Assembly: GCA_964351625.1 (NCBI GenBank)
Contig: CAYGOV010000014.1
Coordinates: 61,311 to 125,310, forward strand
Direction of reading: 5' to 3'
Origin: Marinoscillum sp964351625
GTDB taxonomy: Bacteria > Bacteroidota > Bacteroidia > Cytophagales > Cyclobacteriaceae
DNA length: 64,000 nt
Each line of letters opens with the position of its first letter. Within the stretch, counting starts at the first letter, position 1. Shown here one piece after another: positions 34,011 through 44,040 of the stretch. Below the pieces are notes generated by a model. That model saw only the letters and a list, made by a program, of their open reading frames with translations, did no database searches and was not told the DNA's origin. Made by a program: the position numbers and the translations under genes.

Positions 34011-36082
34011 TTAGCGATAAGGCTGACAGCAAACCCACCAGCCTCCGACATATTTATCTCTATTTGATCATTTGAAGTCACTTGCATTTCTTCGATAGAA
34101 ATGGCGGTTGGGTTACCGATGTATTTGGTGGCTTCAGTGTCCTTGTAGACACGAGCAGTATACGTTTTTCCTTCTTCGAGGAAATCCAAAAACAAAGAGT
34201 AGTCCTTGGCATTTTCATCTGTGATACCACCTACGAACCAATTGTCACTACCCCTTTCTTGACGAGCAATCACGACATAATCGCCAACTTCTCCATCTAA
34301 CACTTTGGATTGCTCCCAATCAACAGCTACGTCTCTTATGAACTGAAAAGCAGGCTGACCTTCGTAATGAATCTTCAAATCAGCAGCCATTTGTATTGGG
34401 CTATAGATGACTACATAGAGGGCAAGCTGTTGCGCTAGTGTTGATTTGATGGGGTGGTCTTCTTTGAAGGGAAGTAAACTAAGGTTGAAAATACCAGGTG
34501 TAAAATCAATCGGTCCTGCGAGCATTCTAGTGAAAGCTACGATCGGTAGGTGCTCGGGTGGCGAAGCACCGCCATCTGCCCAAGCATTGTATTCCTGTCC
34601 TCTGAGTCCTTCTCGGGATATTTCGTTGGGAAAGGTTCTTCGTTTTCCTGTGGCTTTGATAGGCTCGTGCATGTTGATGGCTACTTTGTATTTTGCACCA
34701 TACTCTACCGTTTTTTGGTAATGGTTGACCATCCACTGTCCATGATGGTACTCCCCGTCAGGGATGATAGTACCCACATAACCTGTTTTCACGGCATGGA
34801 TTCCTAGTTTTTCCATAAGCTGATAGGCTGTGTCCATCCGCTCTTCATATCTTCCAACAGCACCTGAAGTTTCATGGTGCATAAATAAGCCTACCCCTTT
34901 TTCCTGTCCATATTGCGCAATTTCTGCCAAGTCATAGTCTGGGTACGGTGTGGTGAAATCAAAAATAGTGTCACGCATGTCAGGATCTATCCAAGTTTCC
35001 CATCCTGTATTCCAGCCTTCCACAAGAATTCCTTCCAAGTTGTTTTCAGACGCGAAATCAATAAGTTCTTTTGTGTATTCAGTGGTAGCGCCATGTTTAC
35101 CGCTTGCATAATCCCACTTCTTTCTATCCAAGTGCATGTCCCACCAGATTCCCAGATATTTCACAGGCTTGAACCAATCCGAAATATCTCCAAGCTGGTT
35201 GGGGTCGTTGAGGTTTACAATGAGCTTGGATTCTATCAAATCTCCTGCTCTATCTGCTATTTGGATAGTCCGCCATGGGGTAACAAAAGGTGCCCTAGTT
35301 TTCACTTTGATCCCACTTTTATTACCTACTAGTTCGCTGATCATTTTTAGGTTTTCGGTATCTACCTTGAGGGTCATGCCTGCATAATCTGTCAGATCCG
35401 CTTCATGAAAACTAAGGTATACACCCGCTGCAGTTTTCATAGTGACAGGAGTATTTACGGCGTTTTCAGGAATGTAAACTTGTCCTAAGTGATCTCCTGC
35501 AATGAATTTAGACTTGGCGTCTATCCCGGAGAACAAGGTGGTATTGTAGAGGTATTCATAGATATCCCAATCGCCAGGGATCCACCACACCTTGTGATCA
35601 CCAGTCAAATTGAACTCAGTGTTTTCGTCCAATATCGTCACATCACCTGACAGTCCTTTTTGCTCAGGAAAGGAATATCGAAAACCAACACCGTCATCAA
35701 AAGCACGAAAGACAACATCAAAAATTCGATTAGGAGCTTTTTGTTCTTCTAGGGTGACGAGGAGCTCATTGTAGTTATTATTCACAATGCGCTGTTCACC
35801 CCATGGCATCTCCCAAGTTTCACTGAAGGTGTTGGTTCCTATGCTTTTTACTATCAAATTTTCTCCGAGCAATGGCTGATCCGCGAACTCAATACTCAAA
35901 TACGAAGTATCTATTTGGGTGTCACCTTTGTAATGGACAGAGTATGCAGCTTTCCCTCCGATGGTGAGGAAGGAGATGGAGATAGATCCATTTGGAGAGC
36001 TGATTTCCGTGGATTGGTCTTTCTGATCTGAACAGCTAGCGACGAATAGGGTAAGGACTAAAAGAAAACAAATCGTTCTCAT
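34007..36082 (-). CDS. Glycoside hydrolase family 97 alpha-glucosidase (SusB-like) lipoprotein
   Basis: A 691-residue enzyme with lipobox FVASC (Cys16). The N-terminal beta-sandwich (about 25-280) is followed by a (beta/alpha)8 barrel (about 285-570) and a C-terminal beta domain. Barrel motifs include LVEGWNTGWE, FMHHETSGAVGRYE, MHEPIKATGKRRTFPNE and ISREGLRGQEYNAW. The Glu-containing HHE and NEISREGLRGQE blocks match the inverting SusB branch, as opposed to retaining GH97 alpha-galactosidases. It would hydrolyse alpha-glucosides in the periplasm or at the surface. No susC/susD pair is adjacent. Confidence 0.93.
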   Translation of the reverse strand: MRTICFLLVLTLFVASCSDQKDQSTEISSPNGSISISFLTIGGKAAYSVHYKGDTQIDTSYLSIEFADQPLLGENLIVKSIGTNTFSETWEMPWGEQRIVNNNYNELLVTLEEQKAPNRIFDVVFRAFDDGVGFRYSFPEQKGLSGDVTILDENTEFNLTGDHKVWWIPGDWDIYEYLYNTTLFSGIDAKSKFIAGDHLGQVYIPENAVNTPVTMKTAAGVYLSFHEADLTDYAGMTLKVDTENLKMISELVGNKSGIKVKTRAPFVTPWRTIQIADRAGDLIESKLIVNLNDPNQLGDISDWFKPVKYLGIWWDMHLDRKKWDYASGKHGATTEYTKELIDFASENNLEGILVEGWNTGWETWIDPDMRDTIFDFTTPYPDYDLAEIAQYGQEKGVGLFMHHETSGAVGRYEERMDTAYQLMEKLGIHAVKTGYVGTIIPDGEYHHGQWMVNHYQKTVEYGAKYKVAINMHEPIKATGKRRTFPNEISREGLRGQEYNAWADGGASPPEHLPIVAFTRMLAGPIDFTPGIFNLSLLPFKEDHPIKSTLAQQLALYVVIYSPIQMAADLKIHYEGQPAFQFIRDVAVDWEQSKVLDGEVGDYVVIARQERGSDNWFVGGITDENAKDYSLFLDFLEEGKTYTARVYKDTEATKYIGNPTAISIEEMQVTSNDQIEINMSEAGGFAVSLIAN

Positions 36083-36150
36083 GATTTTATGGGCTTGGTT
36101 TTTAAGCTGCTAAAACTAACACATGAGAACGTTTTTAGGCTCAAAATTAT

Positions 36151-36984
36151 CTAATGGCTTACTGGAAAACTCATCACAGGTACTTTCACGTGATTGACAA
36201 TGGTTTCTGTGAAACTACCCAAGAATGCTCTCGAGAGGCCTTTTCGATGGTGTGTTGCAATTGCAAGTAGACTTGTCATGTGTTCTTCACAGAAATGTTC
36301 TAGGCCTTCTTCGAAGTAAATAGCATCTACAATTTCTGCCCCAGCGAGGTTTTTAGAAGCCAATGCCACAAAACTTTCCATCCGTTCTTTAATTATCCAA
36401 GACCGTTTGAACTCTGCAGGTGTATTGATATATAACAGATGGATTTTTGCTCCAAGTGATTCTGCAAATGATACGACATGCTCAAAAGGACGAATCATTT
36501 CTTCCTCAAAATCTGAAACAAATAGAATATTTGGTATTTCGAATTTTTCAGATTTATGTTTGATGATCAAAACAGGAATTTCAGCGCCTCTCACAACCAT
36601 CTGCGCATTGGACCCAATAAAGAACTCCTTTGCTCCTTTGGCCCCATGGGAGCCCATTACGATAAGGCTGATGTCGTTTTTCTTAGCGTAGTTGGATATA
36701 GAATCAGAACTACTGTCATAGTTGAGGTGAGTCACACATTTTATGCTGAGGGATTCGGCTTTCTCCGACAGATCTTTAAGTTTTTGATTGGCCTCATACG
36801 TTTCGGATGATAGGTTTGGTGAAACAGCTCCATGAGCGACATCAAAGTGCGCCCAGTCCAGCGGCAGGTTCACGTAATGATAGAAATGCAATTCTGAACC
36901 GAATTTTTCTGCAAGTGAAAAGGCTGTGTCTGTTGCGTTTTGCGCACAATCGGAGAAATCTGTGGGGACTAGTATCTTTTTCAT
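36151..36984 (-). CDS. Tandem universal stress protein
   Basis: A 277-residue protein with two Usp domains. The first (1-140) starts MKKILVPTDFSDCAQNA and has the ATP-binding pattern G-x2-G-x9-G-S (GSHGAKGAKEFFIGSN). The second (about 150-277) ends ATHHRKGLSRAFLGSFTETI with a degenerate version of the same loop. Such proteins bind ATP and modulate stress survival. The gene stands alone between GH97 and MBL hydrolase genes. Confidence 0.92.
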   Translation of the reverse strand: MKKILVPTDFSDCAQNATDTAFSLAEKFGSELHFYHYVNLPLDWAHFDVAHGAVSPNLSSETYEANQKLKDLSEKAESLSIKCVTHLNYDSSSDSISNYAKKNDISLIVMGSHGAKGAKEFFIGSNAQMVVRGAEIPVLIIKHKSEKFEIPNILFVSDFEEEMIRPFEHVVSFAESLGAKIHLLYINTPAEFKRSWIIKERMESFVALASKNLAGAEIVDAIYFEEGLEHFCEEHMTSLLAIATHHRKGLSRAFLGSFTETIVNHVKVPVMSFPVSH

Positions 36985-37066
36985 GGCATGGGATAGTTGC
37001 TTAGTGGATCGAAGGTACTATTCACCATACTTATAAAAAATGAGCCAGATCATCTCTAAGGCTGAT

Positions 37067-37951
37067 TTATTGCTCCTTTTTCTTCCAATATCGGATCAGT
37101 CCAGCTACGCTCATCCAGCTTGGGTTTGCTGCTTCATATTGCTTCACTCCCATCTCGTCTACGCCTAGAGCTTGTAGCTGATTTGCAGTATATTTAGAAA
37201 ACTCAGGCGTGATTTTATCTGCTGTTTTGCCTGCTTTCCATTCCTTTTTTACCCATTGCGACCAATCTTCTAGAATCAAGCGAAGCTCTGCGAGATGCTC
37301 CTTTGTGTTAGTGATTGCATCAAAATGCGTAAGGTAAAATTTGGAGGCATTTCTCTCTTCCAATATTGCCAAAGAGGCCATCCAGTCTTCCAAATTGATA
37401 TCTGGAGGAGGACATGGAGGGACTACAGGTCCTTTCCCAATTTTCACACCAGCGACATCTCCTGTAAAGATGATGTCATCGAGTTGCCAAGCGATGTGGT
37501 GTTTGGCATGCCCTGGGGTATGTAGCGCAATGAATGTATGATCTCCGATAACTATTTTCTCTTCATGAGTAGGGCTGATGAGTTGATCTGGACTAATATT
37601 TTCCATGATTCCCCAGAGCCTTTCCATTTCGTCTCCATAAATCATCTTGGCAGAGTTGTAAAGCTTAGATGGCTCAGCCAAATGTGGAGCTCCGAATGGG
37701 TGAGCATATATTTTTGCGCCTGTTTTGGCGAAAGCCCAAGCCGCACCAGCATGATCAAAATGGATATGCGTTAGGAAAACGTGCTTGATATCAGAGACTT
37801 GATATCCGTGCTGCACGATAGCCTTTTCTAAATGCTCAAAGGTGGAATGAGGGCCAGTTTCTATCAACACTGGTCCGGTAGAAGTCTCAATAAGAAAGGA
37901 ACCGATGGATTCTTGAAGGCCGAGAAAGTTAAGGTCTAGGGTATAAATCAT
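37067..37951 (-). CDS. MBL-fold metallo-hydrolase
   Basis: A 294-residue cytoplasmic hydrolase. The zinc motif THIHFDHAG puts ligands at H62, H64, D66 and H67. Further ligands are in LHTPGHAKHHIAW (about 148-160) and FTGDVAG, with a late His in YLTHFDAI. The opening ETSTGPVLIETGP is typical of glyoxalase II/lactonase-like family members. The substrate is not determinable. It is divergent from the thioesterase gene with 90 bp between them. Confidence 0.9.
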   Translation of the reverse strand: MIYTLDLNFLGLQESIGSFLIETSTGPVLIETGPHSTFEHLEKAIVQHGYQVSDIKHVFLTHIHFDHAGAAWAFAKTGAKIYAHPFGAPHLAEPSKLYNSAKMIYGDEMERLWGIMENISPDQLISPTHEEKIVIGDHTFIALHTPGHAKHHIAWQLDDIIFTGDVAGVKIGKGPVVPPCPPPDINLEDWMASLAILEERNASKFYLTHFDAITNTKEHLAELRLILEDWSQWVKKEWKAGKTADKITPEFSKYTANQLQALGVDEMGVKQYEAANPSWMSVAGLIRYWKKKEQ

Positions 37952-38041
37952 TTTGTGGGGTATTTTGAGTCGCTCAATAATGTATAAATTTAGCCGATAG
38001 CTATTGTTCCGTCAGTGGAAAAAGGGAGAAAATCAGAATAG

Positions 38042-38527
38042 ATGATGAATAGAGAATACTTTCAGGACTTCATGCCAGAGAATGTGTGCTTTGGCTGTGG
38101 GGTAAGCAACAAAGATGGTCTACATGTAAAAAGTTATTGGGAAGGCGATGTGTCCGTTTGCCATTGGGAATCTCAGGAAAAATACCACGGCTGGGCCAAC
38201 CTGCTCAACGGTGGCATATTGGCAACCATTATCGATTGCCATTGTATGGGTACGGCTATGGCTGATGCTTATAAAAGAGAGGATCGCTCCTTGGGTTCTA
38301 TGCCTGCTTATAGATATGCGACAGGTACCATTTCTGTCAAATACTTGCTGCCCACGTCGAATGACAAGACAATTACACTCCGCACTACGATCACAGAAGT
38401 GAAGGGCAAGAAGACCGTGATGCATTGTGAGTCTTTGGTAGATAGAGTGGTGACCGCAACAGCAGAAGTCATCGCTATTCGCGTATTTGATAGCTCGACA
38501 CATACGGGAGAGAATCCGTTTAAATAG
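38042..38527 (+). CDS. PaaI-like hotdog-fold acyl-CoA thioesterase
   Basis: A 161-residue single hotdog-domain protein. The family pattern appears as NVCFGCGVSNKDGLHV near the N-terminus, then the long-helix segment LLNGGILATIIDCHCMGTA with the catalytic acidic residue in the helix, and a closing beta-sheet. It is likely to hydrolyse a fatty or aromatic acyl-CoA. Two adjacent ATGs (38042, 38045) are possible. The Lgt-family gene begins 40 bp later. Confidence 0.85.
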   Translation: MMNREYFQDFMPENVCFGCGVSNKDGLHVKSYWEGDVSVCHWESQEKYHGWANLLNGGILATIIDCHCMGTAMADAYKREDRSLGSMPAYRYATGTISVKYLLPTSNDKTITLRTTITEVKGKKTVMHCESLVDRVVTATAEVIAIRVFDSSTHTGENPFK

Positions 38528-38567
38528 CGGAGTATTTTCTAAATTCACTCAAAAGAAACATTATTCC

Positions 38568-39338
38568 ATGCACCCAGAATTATTTACAATAGGCGGCTTT
38601 ACCATACATACTTATGGTTTCATGATCATGATAGGAGCAGCCTTGGGCTATTTCTATATGTCCACTGCTGTAAAGCGTGACTTGGGAATCCCAGCTGATA
38701 AAATTCAGAATCTTGCGATACTCTTGATTTTCTCTGCATTCATTGGTGGGAAGCTTTTCTTTTATTTTGAAGAGCCGAGCTACTATTTCCACCCCCCATC
38801 CAATATGCTCAAAGGGCTTAGGACGGGGTTTGTCTTTTATGGTTCTTTATTGTTTGTCATTCCTACCACTGTTTGGTATTTCAGAAAGCAAAAGTGGCCG
38901 GTTTGGCCGATGATGGATCGAGTAGCGATCACTGCTTGTATTGTTCATATCTTTGGTAGAATGGGCTGTTTCTTTGCGGGGTGCTGCCATGGGACCCCTA
39001 CCGACAGCATTTTTGGAATCACTTTCACAGACCCTGCAAGCCAAGCAGATCCGCTGAATACTCCACTACACCCGACACAGCTATATGAAATCACCATGAT
39101 TGGTATCATTTTGTTGATATTGATCCAGCTGATGCGTCACAAGAAATTTGATGGACAGGTATTCCTTTCCTATATCGTGATGTATGCGATCGGGAGATCG
39201 ATCATTGAGATATTTAGAGGTGATGAACGTCGCGGATACATAATAGATGGCATCCTTTCACATTCTCAATTCATCTCATTGGGTGTGATTGCTTTGGCTG
39301 TTGCAGGGTATTTCTATTTGCGGAAAAAGGCTAAGTAG
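38568..39338 (+). CDS. lgt: Lgt-family prolipoprotein diacylglyceryl transferase (possible paralogue)
   Basis: A 256-residue integral membrane protein from ATG 38568 (MHPELFTIGGFTIHTYG). Lgt transfers diacylglyceryl from phosphatidylglycerol to the lipobox Cys. The N-terminal IHTYGFMIMIGAALG, the catalytic-region GLRTGFVFYGSL and the C-terminal GRSIIEIFRGDERRG are present. The central signature, usually GRxGNFxNxE, reads GRMGCFFAGCCHG, a recognised family variant; it could mark a paralogue with altered donor or acceptor. The longer frame to 38487 overlaps the upstream gene and is not needed. Confidence 0.8.
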   Translation: MHPELFTIGGFTIHTYGFMIMIGAALGYFYMSTAVKRDLGIPADKIQNLAILLIFSAFIGGKLFFYFEEPSYYFHPPSNMLKGLRTGFVFYGSLLFVIPTTVWYFRKQKWPVWPMMDRVAITACIVHIFGRMGCFFAGCCHGTPTDSIFGITFTDPASQADPLNTPLHPTQLYEITMIGIILLILIQLMRHKKFDGQVFLSYIVMYAIGRSIIEIFRGDERRGYIIDGILSHSQFISLGVIALAVAGYFYLRKKAK

Positions 39339-39340
39339 TC

Positions 39341-40249
39341 TTATTTCTTCTCCCGTACTTTTAAACCAGCTTTTATCACTCCAAATTCAAAAGGAGGCTG
39401 ACCGAAATACTCTCCGTCAATATGTGCGTGGAGTTGGCTGTTTGCCGAAATGGAAATTGTGTTTGCAGAACCGAGCGTTACTTCAGGAAGCGAATCGTGG
39501 CTTCCACCTTGCAATTTGTGGATGTTCAAAAACCTTCTCAATCCGTTTATTTTGCCTATTTCACAATAGTGTAAAAGGCCATCATCTAATTTGGCGTGTG
39601 GAGTGAGTTTGAAGCTCCCCCCGAAAGTGGTGCCTTTCGCAACGCAGAGAAGAATAAGGTTTTTGGACTGTTGGTTCGCGTCTATCGTGTAGTTAAAAAT
39701 CCGTGAGCGATAAGAAGCTAAGATGCTCAACACATGATAATAGTATTTGACAGGACCTTTCAGGATCGACTTTTTACCAACCATATCAGCTACAATTTGG
39801 CCGTCAAACCCAACACCTACTCCGTTGAGGAATTTACGATCGTTGCAAACCCCCAAATCAACTTTTTTGATCTTCCCAGCTCGTAGCACTTCTAGTTGCT
39901 CACGAAGACTTTCTCCGATATTGAGGGCTTTGACATAGTCATTGCCAGTGCCATTGGGGATAAAAGAAACGGGGACATCATACTTGAGGCCATTGATTGC
40001 TTCATTGATGGTGCCATCACCACCTATAATGAGGAGGTCTGAGAAGTTCTCGTCAAAATTCTTCTCGACCGTTTTCCATGCATTTTGCGACTTTGAAGTA
40101 AGAAACACTTCATACTTCAAAGAGTGATTGTCCAAAAAGGCAACCAACTCATTGAGGATATGATCGAGTCGTTTGGGTTTACCTGATGCAGGGTTGGCCA
40201 CAACGAAAATCAGCCGTTTTGCTTGTTGGGGTGAGGTTGGTTGTTTCAC
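39341..40249 (-). CDS. YegS/DgkB-type lipid kinase
   Basis: A 302-residue cytoplasmic, membrane-associated kinase of the diacylglycerol/sphingosine kinase family, likely phosphorylating a membrane lipid. The nucleotide-binding GGDGT is at residues 76-80 (LIIGGDGTINEAING), with VVANPASGKPKR at 17-28, IPNGTGNDYVKAL near 97 and HIDGEYFG near the C-terminus. It lies 4 bp after the threonine dehydratase gene on the minus strand and ends 2 bp from lgt. Confidence 0.9.
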   Translation of the reverse strand: MKQPTSPQQAKRLIFVVANPASGKPKRLDHILNELVAFLDNHSLKYEVFLTSKSQNAWKTVEKNFDENFSDLLIIGGDGTINEAINGLKYDVPVSFIPNGTGNDYVKALNIGESLREQLEVLRAGKIKKVDLGVCNDRKFLNGVGVGFDGQIVADMVGKKSILKGPVKYYYHVLSILASYRSRIFNYTIDANQQSKNLILLCVAKGTTFGGSFKLTPHAKLDDGLLHYCEIGKINGLRRFLNIHKLQGGSHDSLPEVTLGSANTISISANSQLHAHIDGEYFGQPPFEFGVIKAGLKVREKK

Positions 40250-40253
40250 ATTA

Positions 40254-41201
40254 TTAAAATGGTAGGTTGCCCAAATCTACATTGCCTCCTGTGAGAATAA
40301 TCCCAATATGTTTGTTCTTATAATGCTCTTTATTCTTGAGAAGTGCTGCAAAAGGAACAGCGCAAGATGGCTCAATGATGATTTTCATCCGTTCCCAAAT
40401 GATACGCATTGCAAAGATGATTTCTTCTTCTGTAACCGTTATTACCTCTTCTACATGCTCTTTGATAATGGCGAAATTTTTGACACCAATAGTTGTTCTT
40501 AAGCCATCAGCAATGGTATTTACTGATTTGCAAGGCGTTATTTTCCCAGCTTTCAGGGATTGATAAGTATCGTCAGCACCTTCTGGCTCTGCTAGAACGA
40601 CTTTCATGTTTGGGTCGAGGTATTTTGCAGCCAATGCCGTACCAGCCGCAAGACCACCACCTCCCACTGGAGTCATGATTACATCAAGATCTTCCACGGC
40701 TTCTATAAATTCTTTGGCGCACGTTGCCTGGCCTGCGATGATTCGGTAATCATCAAATGGCGGAACGAATATAGCGTTGGTTTTGGCGATCACTTGATCG
40801 CAAGTTTCCGAGCGCGATTTATCATTTGGTTCGCAAAGGATTACTTCACCACCATAGTGCTTTGTGGCTTTTATCTTCACCTGAGCACTGTTTTTTGGCA
40901 TTACAATGTATGCTTTGGTACCTGCCAAGCTTGCTGCCAATGCTACAGCCTGAGCATGATTACCCGAAGAGTGTGTGGCAAATCCATTCACACGATCTTC
41001 GGGGCGAAATCCCATGATCATATTGGAAGCTCCACGCATTTTAAATGCTCCGACTTTCTGAAAGTTTTCGCACTTGAAATAAACCTTGCAGCCTGTCATT
41101 TCATCTATCGAATTAGATGTCATGACTGGTGTATCTATGATTAGGTTAGATATTCTCTGATGTGCCCGCTTGATGTCGCTTAGGCTTGGTATGTTTTCCA
41201 T
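40254..41201 (-). CDS. Threonine/serine dehydratase (catabolic type)
   Basis: A 315-residue fold-type II PLP enzyme that deaminates threonine or serine to 2-oxo acids; serine racemase is a close alternative. The PLP lysine is Lys54 in VGAFKMRGASN. The phosphate-binding loop is TPVGGGGLAAGTAL (about 177-190). FATHSSGNHAQAVALAA carries the substrate-binding SSGNHAQ. No C-terminal ACT regulatory domain is present, so it is not the biosynthetic IlvA type. It is 15 bp after polA and 4 bp before the lipid-kinase gene. Confidence 0.92.
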   Translation of the reverse strand: MENIPSLSDIKRAHQRISNLIIDTPVMTSNSIDEMTGCKVYFKCENFQKVGAFKMRGASNMIMGFRPEDRVNGFATHSSGNHAQAVALAASLAGTKAYIVMPKNSAQVKIKATKHYGGEVILCEPNDKSRSETCDQVIAKTNAIFVPPFDDYRIIAGQATCAKEFIEAVEDLDVIMTPVGGGGLAAGTALAAKYLDPNMKVVLAEPEGADDTYQSLKAGKITPCKSVNTIADGLRTTIGVKNFAIIKEHVEEVITVTEEEIIFAMRIIWERMKIIIEPSCAVPFAALLKNKEHYKNKHIGIILTGGNVDLGNLPF

Positions 41202-41216
41202 TATGGAATTATGTTT

Positions 41217-43997
41217 TTAATGTGCTTCTAGCCAATTATTTCCTTTGCCAATTCCGATTTCCATTGGCACTTCGAGAGGGATAGCAGTACGCATGTACTC
41301 ATCTACTTTCGCGATAAGGAGGTCTGCTTCGTCTCTGTGTGCATCGAAAACCAATTCATCATGCACCTGCATGATCATTTTGGACTTTAAATTTTCTTCT
41401 TTCATCCATCGGTGGATATTGATCATGGCTACTTTGATCATATCTGCCGCGCTTCCTTGTATCGGAGCGTTGATGGCGTTGCGTTCTGCAAAGCCACGCA
41501 TGGTGAAGTTTTTTGCATTTATATTTCTGAGATAGCGTCTTCTATTGAGGATGGTATCAACATATTCGTCCTTTCTGGCCTTTTCTATAATGCCATCCAT
41601 ATAGGATTTCACTTTTGGAAATTCCGTGAAATAAGCCTCTATGATCTCAGATGCTTCACCTCTCGAAATATTTAGATTTTGCGAAAGTCCGAAAGCGGAA
41701 ATCCCATAGATAATTCCAAAGTTGACTTCCTTGGCCTTGCGACGCATGGTAGAATCGACATCAGCCAAAGGTACTTTGAAGACTTTGCTCGCAGTATTGG
41801 AGTGAATATCTACACCATCTTTGAAAGCCTGAATCATACTTTCATCACCTGAGAATGACGCCATGATGCGCAATTCGATCTGCGAATAATCGGCAGAAAC
41901 GATCATATAATCCTCTCCTCGAGGGATGAAGGCTTTTCGGATCTCACGCCCTTTTGGTGTACGGATTGGTATATTTTGAAGGTTCGGATTGTTGGAGCTG
42001 AGACGTCCTGTCGCTGCTACAGTTTGGCGATAGTCAGTATGAACTCTGCCATCCACTTTGCTTACCATTTTAGGTAGAGCGTCCACATAGGTAGACTTCA
42101 ACTTTTGGTATTCCCGAAACTCTAAGATTTTCGCGGCTATTTCATGTTCATCAGCAAGTTTGGATAGGATCTCTTCACCTGTGGCATACTGACCGGTCTT
42201 GGTTTTCTTAGGTTGATCGATCAATTTCATATGATCAAAAAGGATCTCTCCAAGTTGCTTTGGTGAGCCAATATTGAACTCTTGTCCCGCCAATTCGAAA
42301 ATTGAGGTTTGCGCCTTCAGACTTTCAACTTCCAGTTCTTTAGACATTACAGCCAAAGCCGCTTCGTCTATTTTCACACCTTCATACTCCATGTCTGCCA
42401 GAACATAAGAAAGTGGTTCTTCCACTTCGTCAAGGAGTTTTTCCAACTTCAAAGTCTCAATTTCTTTCGAAATAATCTCCTTCAACTGGTAAGTGATATC
42501 AGCGTCTTCGCAGGCATAATCTTTTACTTCTTCCAGCGGAATGTCTCGCAGTTTTCTCTCGGTTTTGCCTTTTCCGGCAAGGTCGCTGTAGGAGATCGGT
42601 GTGTAGTTGAGATAATTCTCGGCAAGCAAATCCATCCCATGCCCGGTATCTGGATCAATGAGGTAATGTGCCAACATCGTATCGAAAATATCGCCATGCA
42701 GGTTGACGCCATAGTTGCGCAGGATCTGCATGTCATACTTTAGGTTTTGACCGATTTTGGTACTGCTTTCACTTTCGAATAATTCTTTGAATTCGTCTAC
42801 AATAGACTGAGCCTCCTTTTCATTTTCAGGAATACTCACATAATATGCCTCTCCCTTTTTGAAACAAAATGAAATTCCCACCAGCTTGGCTTCTACAGAT
42901 TCCAGACTTGTTGTTTCTGTGTCGAAGCAAAATTCTTTGAGCTTACTCAGCTTGGCAATGAGCTCAGCTCTTCCTGCTGAATCATCGATGAGGTGATATT
43001 TCACCTTTTTATCTTCAAAAGAGTCTTTGCTAGACATGGAATCTCCAGCCATAGCTTCCCCAAAGAGGCCAAGCTGTTGTGTAGAAGTGGTTCCATTGCT
43101 CTTTGCTGTAGGTGCTTCACTGCTACCAAATACTCTTTTGGAGATGGTACGCAATTCTAGCTCGTCGAATATTGGATTGAGGATATCTGGATTCGCGGGG
43201 ATAGTCATTAATCCCTCTTCGTCAAAATCTATTGGAGATTCTATATTGATAGTTGCCAGCTCTTTTGAGAAAATTCCTTGTTGACCAAATTCCTCAACTC
43301 GTGCTTTCAATGCGCCTTTCAATTGATCAGCATTTGCAACTATGTTTTCTACTGATCCATATTCTTTCAAAAGCTTTGAAGCAGTCTTGTCTCCTATTCC
43401 CGGGATACCAGGGATATTGTCAACAGCATCACCTTTCAGACCTAATACATCTCGCACCTGATCTACATTATCAATATCAAACTTGACCAAGACTTCTGGA
43501 ATACCGAGAATGTCTACAGCATTACCCATGTAGGCGGGCTTATATAGGAAGATGGTTTCTTCAACTAGCTGAGCAAAATCCTTATCGGGGGTCATCATAA
43601 ATACTTCAAAGCCAACTTTTGAAGCCTTTTTGGCGATAGTCCCAATCAGATCATCTGCTTCATATCCGTCTAGTTCTAAAATGGGGATGTTAAATCCTTT
43701 GACAATCTCTTTGCAATAGGGAATCGCAACGGCAATTTCTTCCGGTTGGGACTGGCGAGTGCCTTTGTATTCGGGATAGGCAACATGTCTGAATGTCGGT
43801 GCGTGCGTATCGAAAGCTACGCCAATATGGGTGGGTTTTTGTTTAGTTAATATCTCCAAAAGGGTGTTAGTGAAACCCATAATGGCTCCAGTATCCGTCC
43901 CTTTTGAAGATATTCTTGGGTTTTTGCTGAGTGCGAAATGAGCGCGATAGATAAGCGCCATCGCGTCCAGCAAAAACAGTTTTTTCTTTTCACTCAT
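41217..43997 (-). CDS. polA: DNA polymerase I
   Basis: A 926-residue three-domain enzyme for Okazaki-fragment processing and repair. The N-terminal 5' nuclease domain (LLDAMALIYRAHFAL, DGYEADDLIGT) is followed by a 3'-5' exonuclease that looks active, with D-x-E in FCFDTETTSLE. The polymerase domain has motif A SADYSQIELR, the O-helix RRKAKEVNFGIIYG and motif C QVHDELVFD. The length matches E. coli Pol I (928). It heads a minus-strand run with the threonine dehydratase and lipid-kinase genes. Confidence 0.97.
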   Translation of the reverse strand: MSEKKKLFLLDAMALIYRAHFALSKNPRISSKGTDTGAIMGFTNTLLEILTKQKPTHIGVAFDTHAPTFRHVAYPEYKGTRQSQPEEIAVAIPYCKEIVKGFNIPILELDGYEADDLIGTIAKKASKVGFEVFMMTPDKDFAQLVEETIFLYKPAYMGNAVDILGIPEVLVKFDIDNVDQVRDVLGLKGDAVDNIPGIPGIGDKTASKLLKEYGSVENIVANADQLKGALKARVEEFGQQGIFSKELATINIESPIDFDEEGLMTIPANPDILNPIFDELELRTISKRVFGSSEAPTAKSNGTTSTQQLGLFGEAMAGDSMSSKDSFEDKKVKYHLIDDSAGRAELIAKLSKLKEFCFDTETTSLESVEAKLVGISFCFKKGEAYYVSIPENEKEAQSIVDEFKELFESESSTKIGQNLKYDMQILRNYGVNLHGDIFDTMLAHYLIDPDTGHGMDLLAENYLNYTPISYSDLAGKGKTERKLRDIPLEEVKDYACEDADITYQLKEIISKEIETLKLEKLLDEVEEPLSYVLADMEYEGVKIDEAALAVMSKELEVESLKAQTSIFELAGQEFNIGSPKQLGEILFDHMKLIDQPKKTKTGQYATGEEILSKLADEHEIAAKILEFREYQKLKSTYVDALPKMVSKVDGRVHTDYRQTVAATGRLSSNNPNLQNIPIRTPKGREIRKAFIPRGEDYMIVSADYSQIELRIMASFSGDESMIQAFKDGVDIHSNTASKVFKVPLADVDSTMRRKAKEVNFGIIYGISAFGLSQNLNISRGEASEIIEAYFTEFPKVKSYMDGIIEKARKDEYVDTILNRRRYLRNINAKNFTMRGFAERNAINAPIQGSAADMIKVAMINIHRWMKEENLKSKMIMQVHDELVFDAHRDEADLLIAKVDEYMRTAIPLEVPMEIGIGKGNNWLEAH

Positions 43998-44040
43998 GGG
44001 AGTAAAGGTAGTTCAACCTTGAATGAAAAGAAATCAGTAA

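Noticed and set aside
34082..35387. Several + strand open frames antisense to the GH97 gene
   Set aside because: Shadows of a clearly coding gene with complete family motifs.
36181..36196. CACGTG core in the universal stress gene, resembling parS
   Set aside because: Only the central CACGTGA and a few flanking bases match the 16-bp consensus; the outer arms differ and it lies within a coding sequence.
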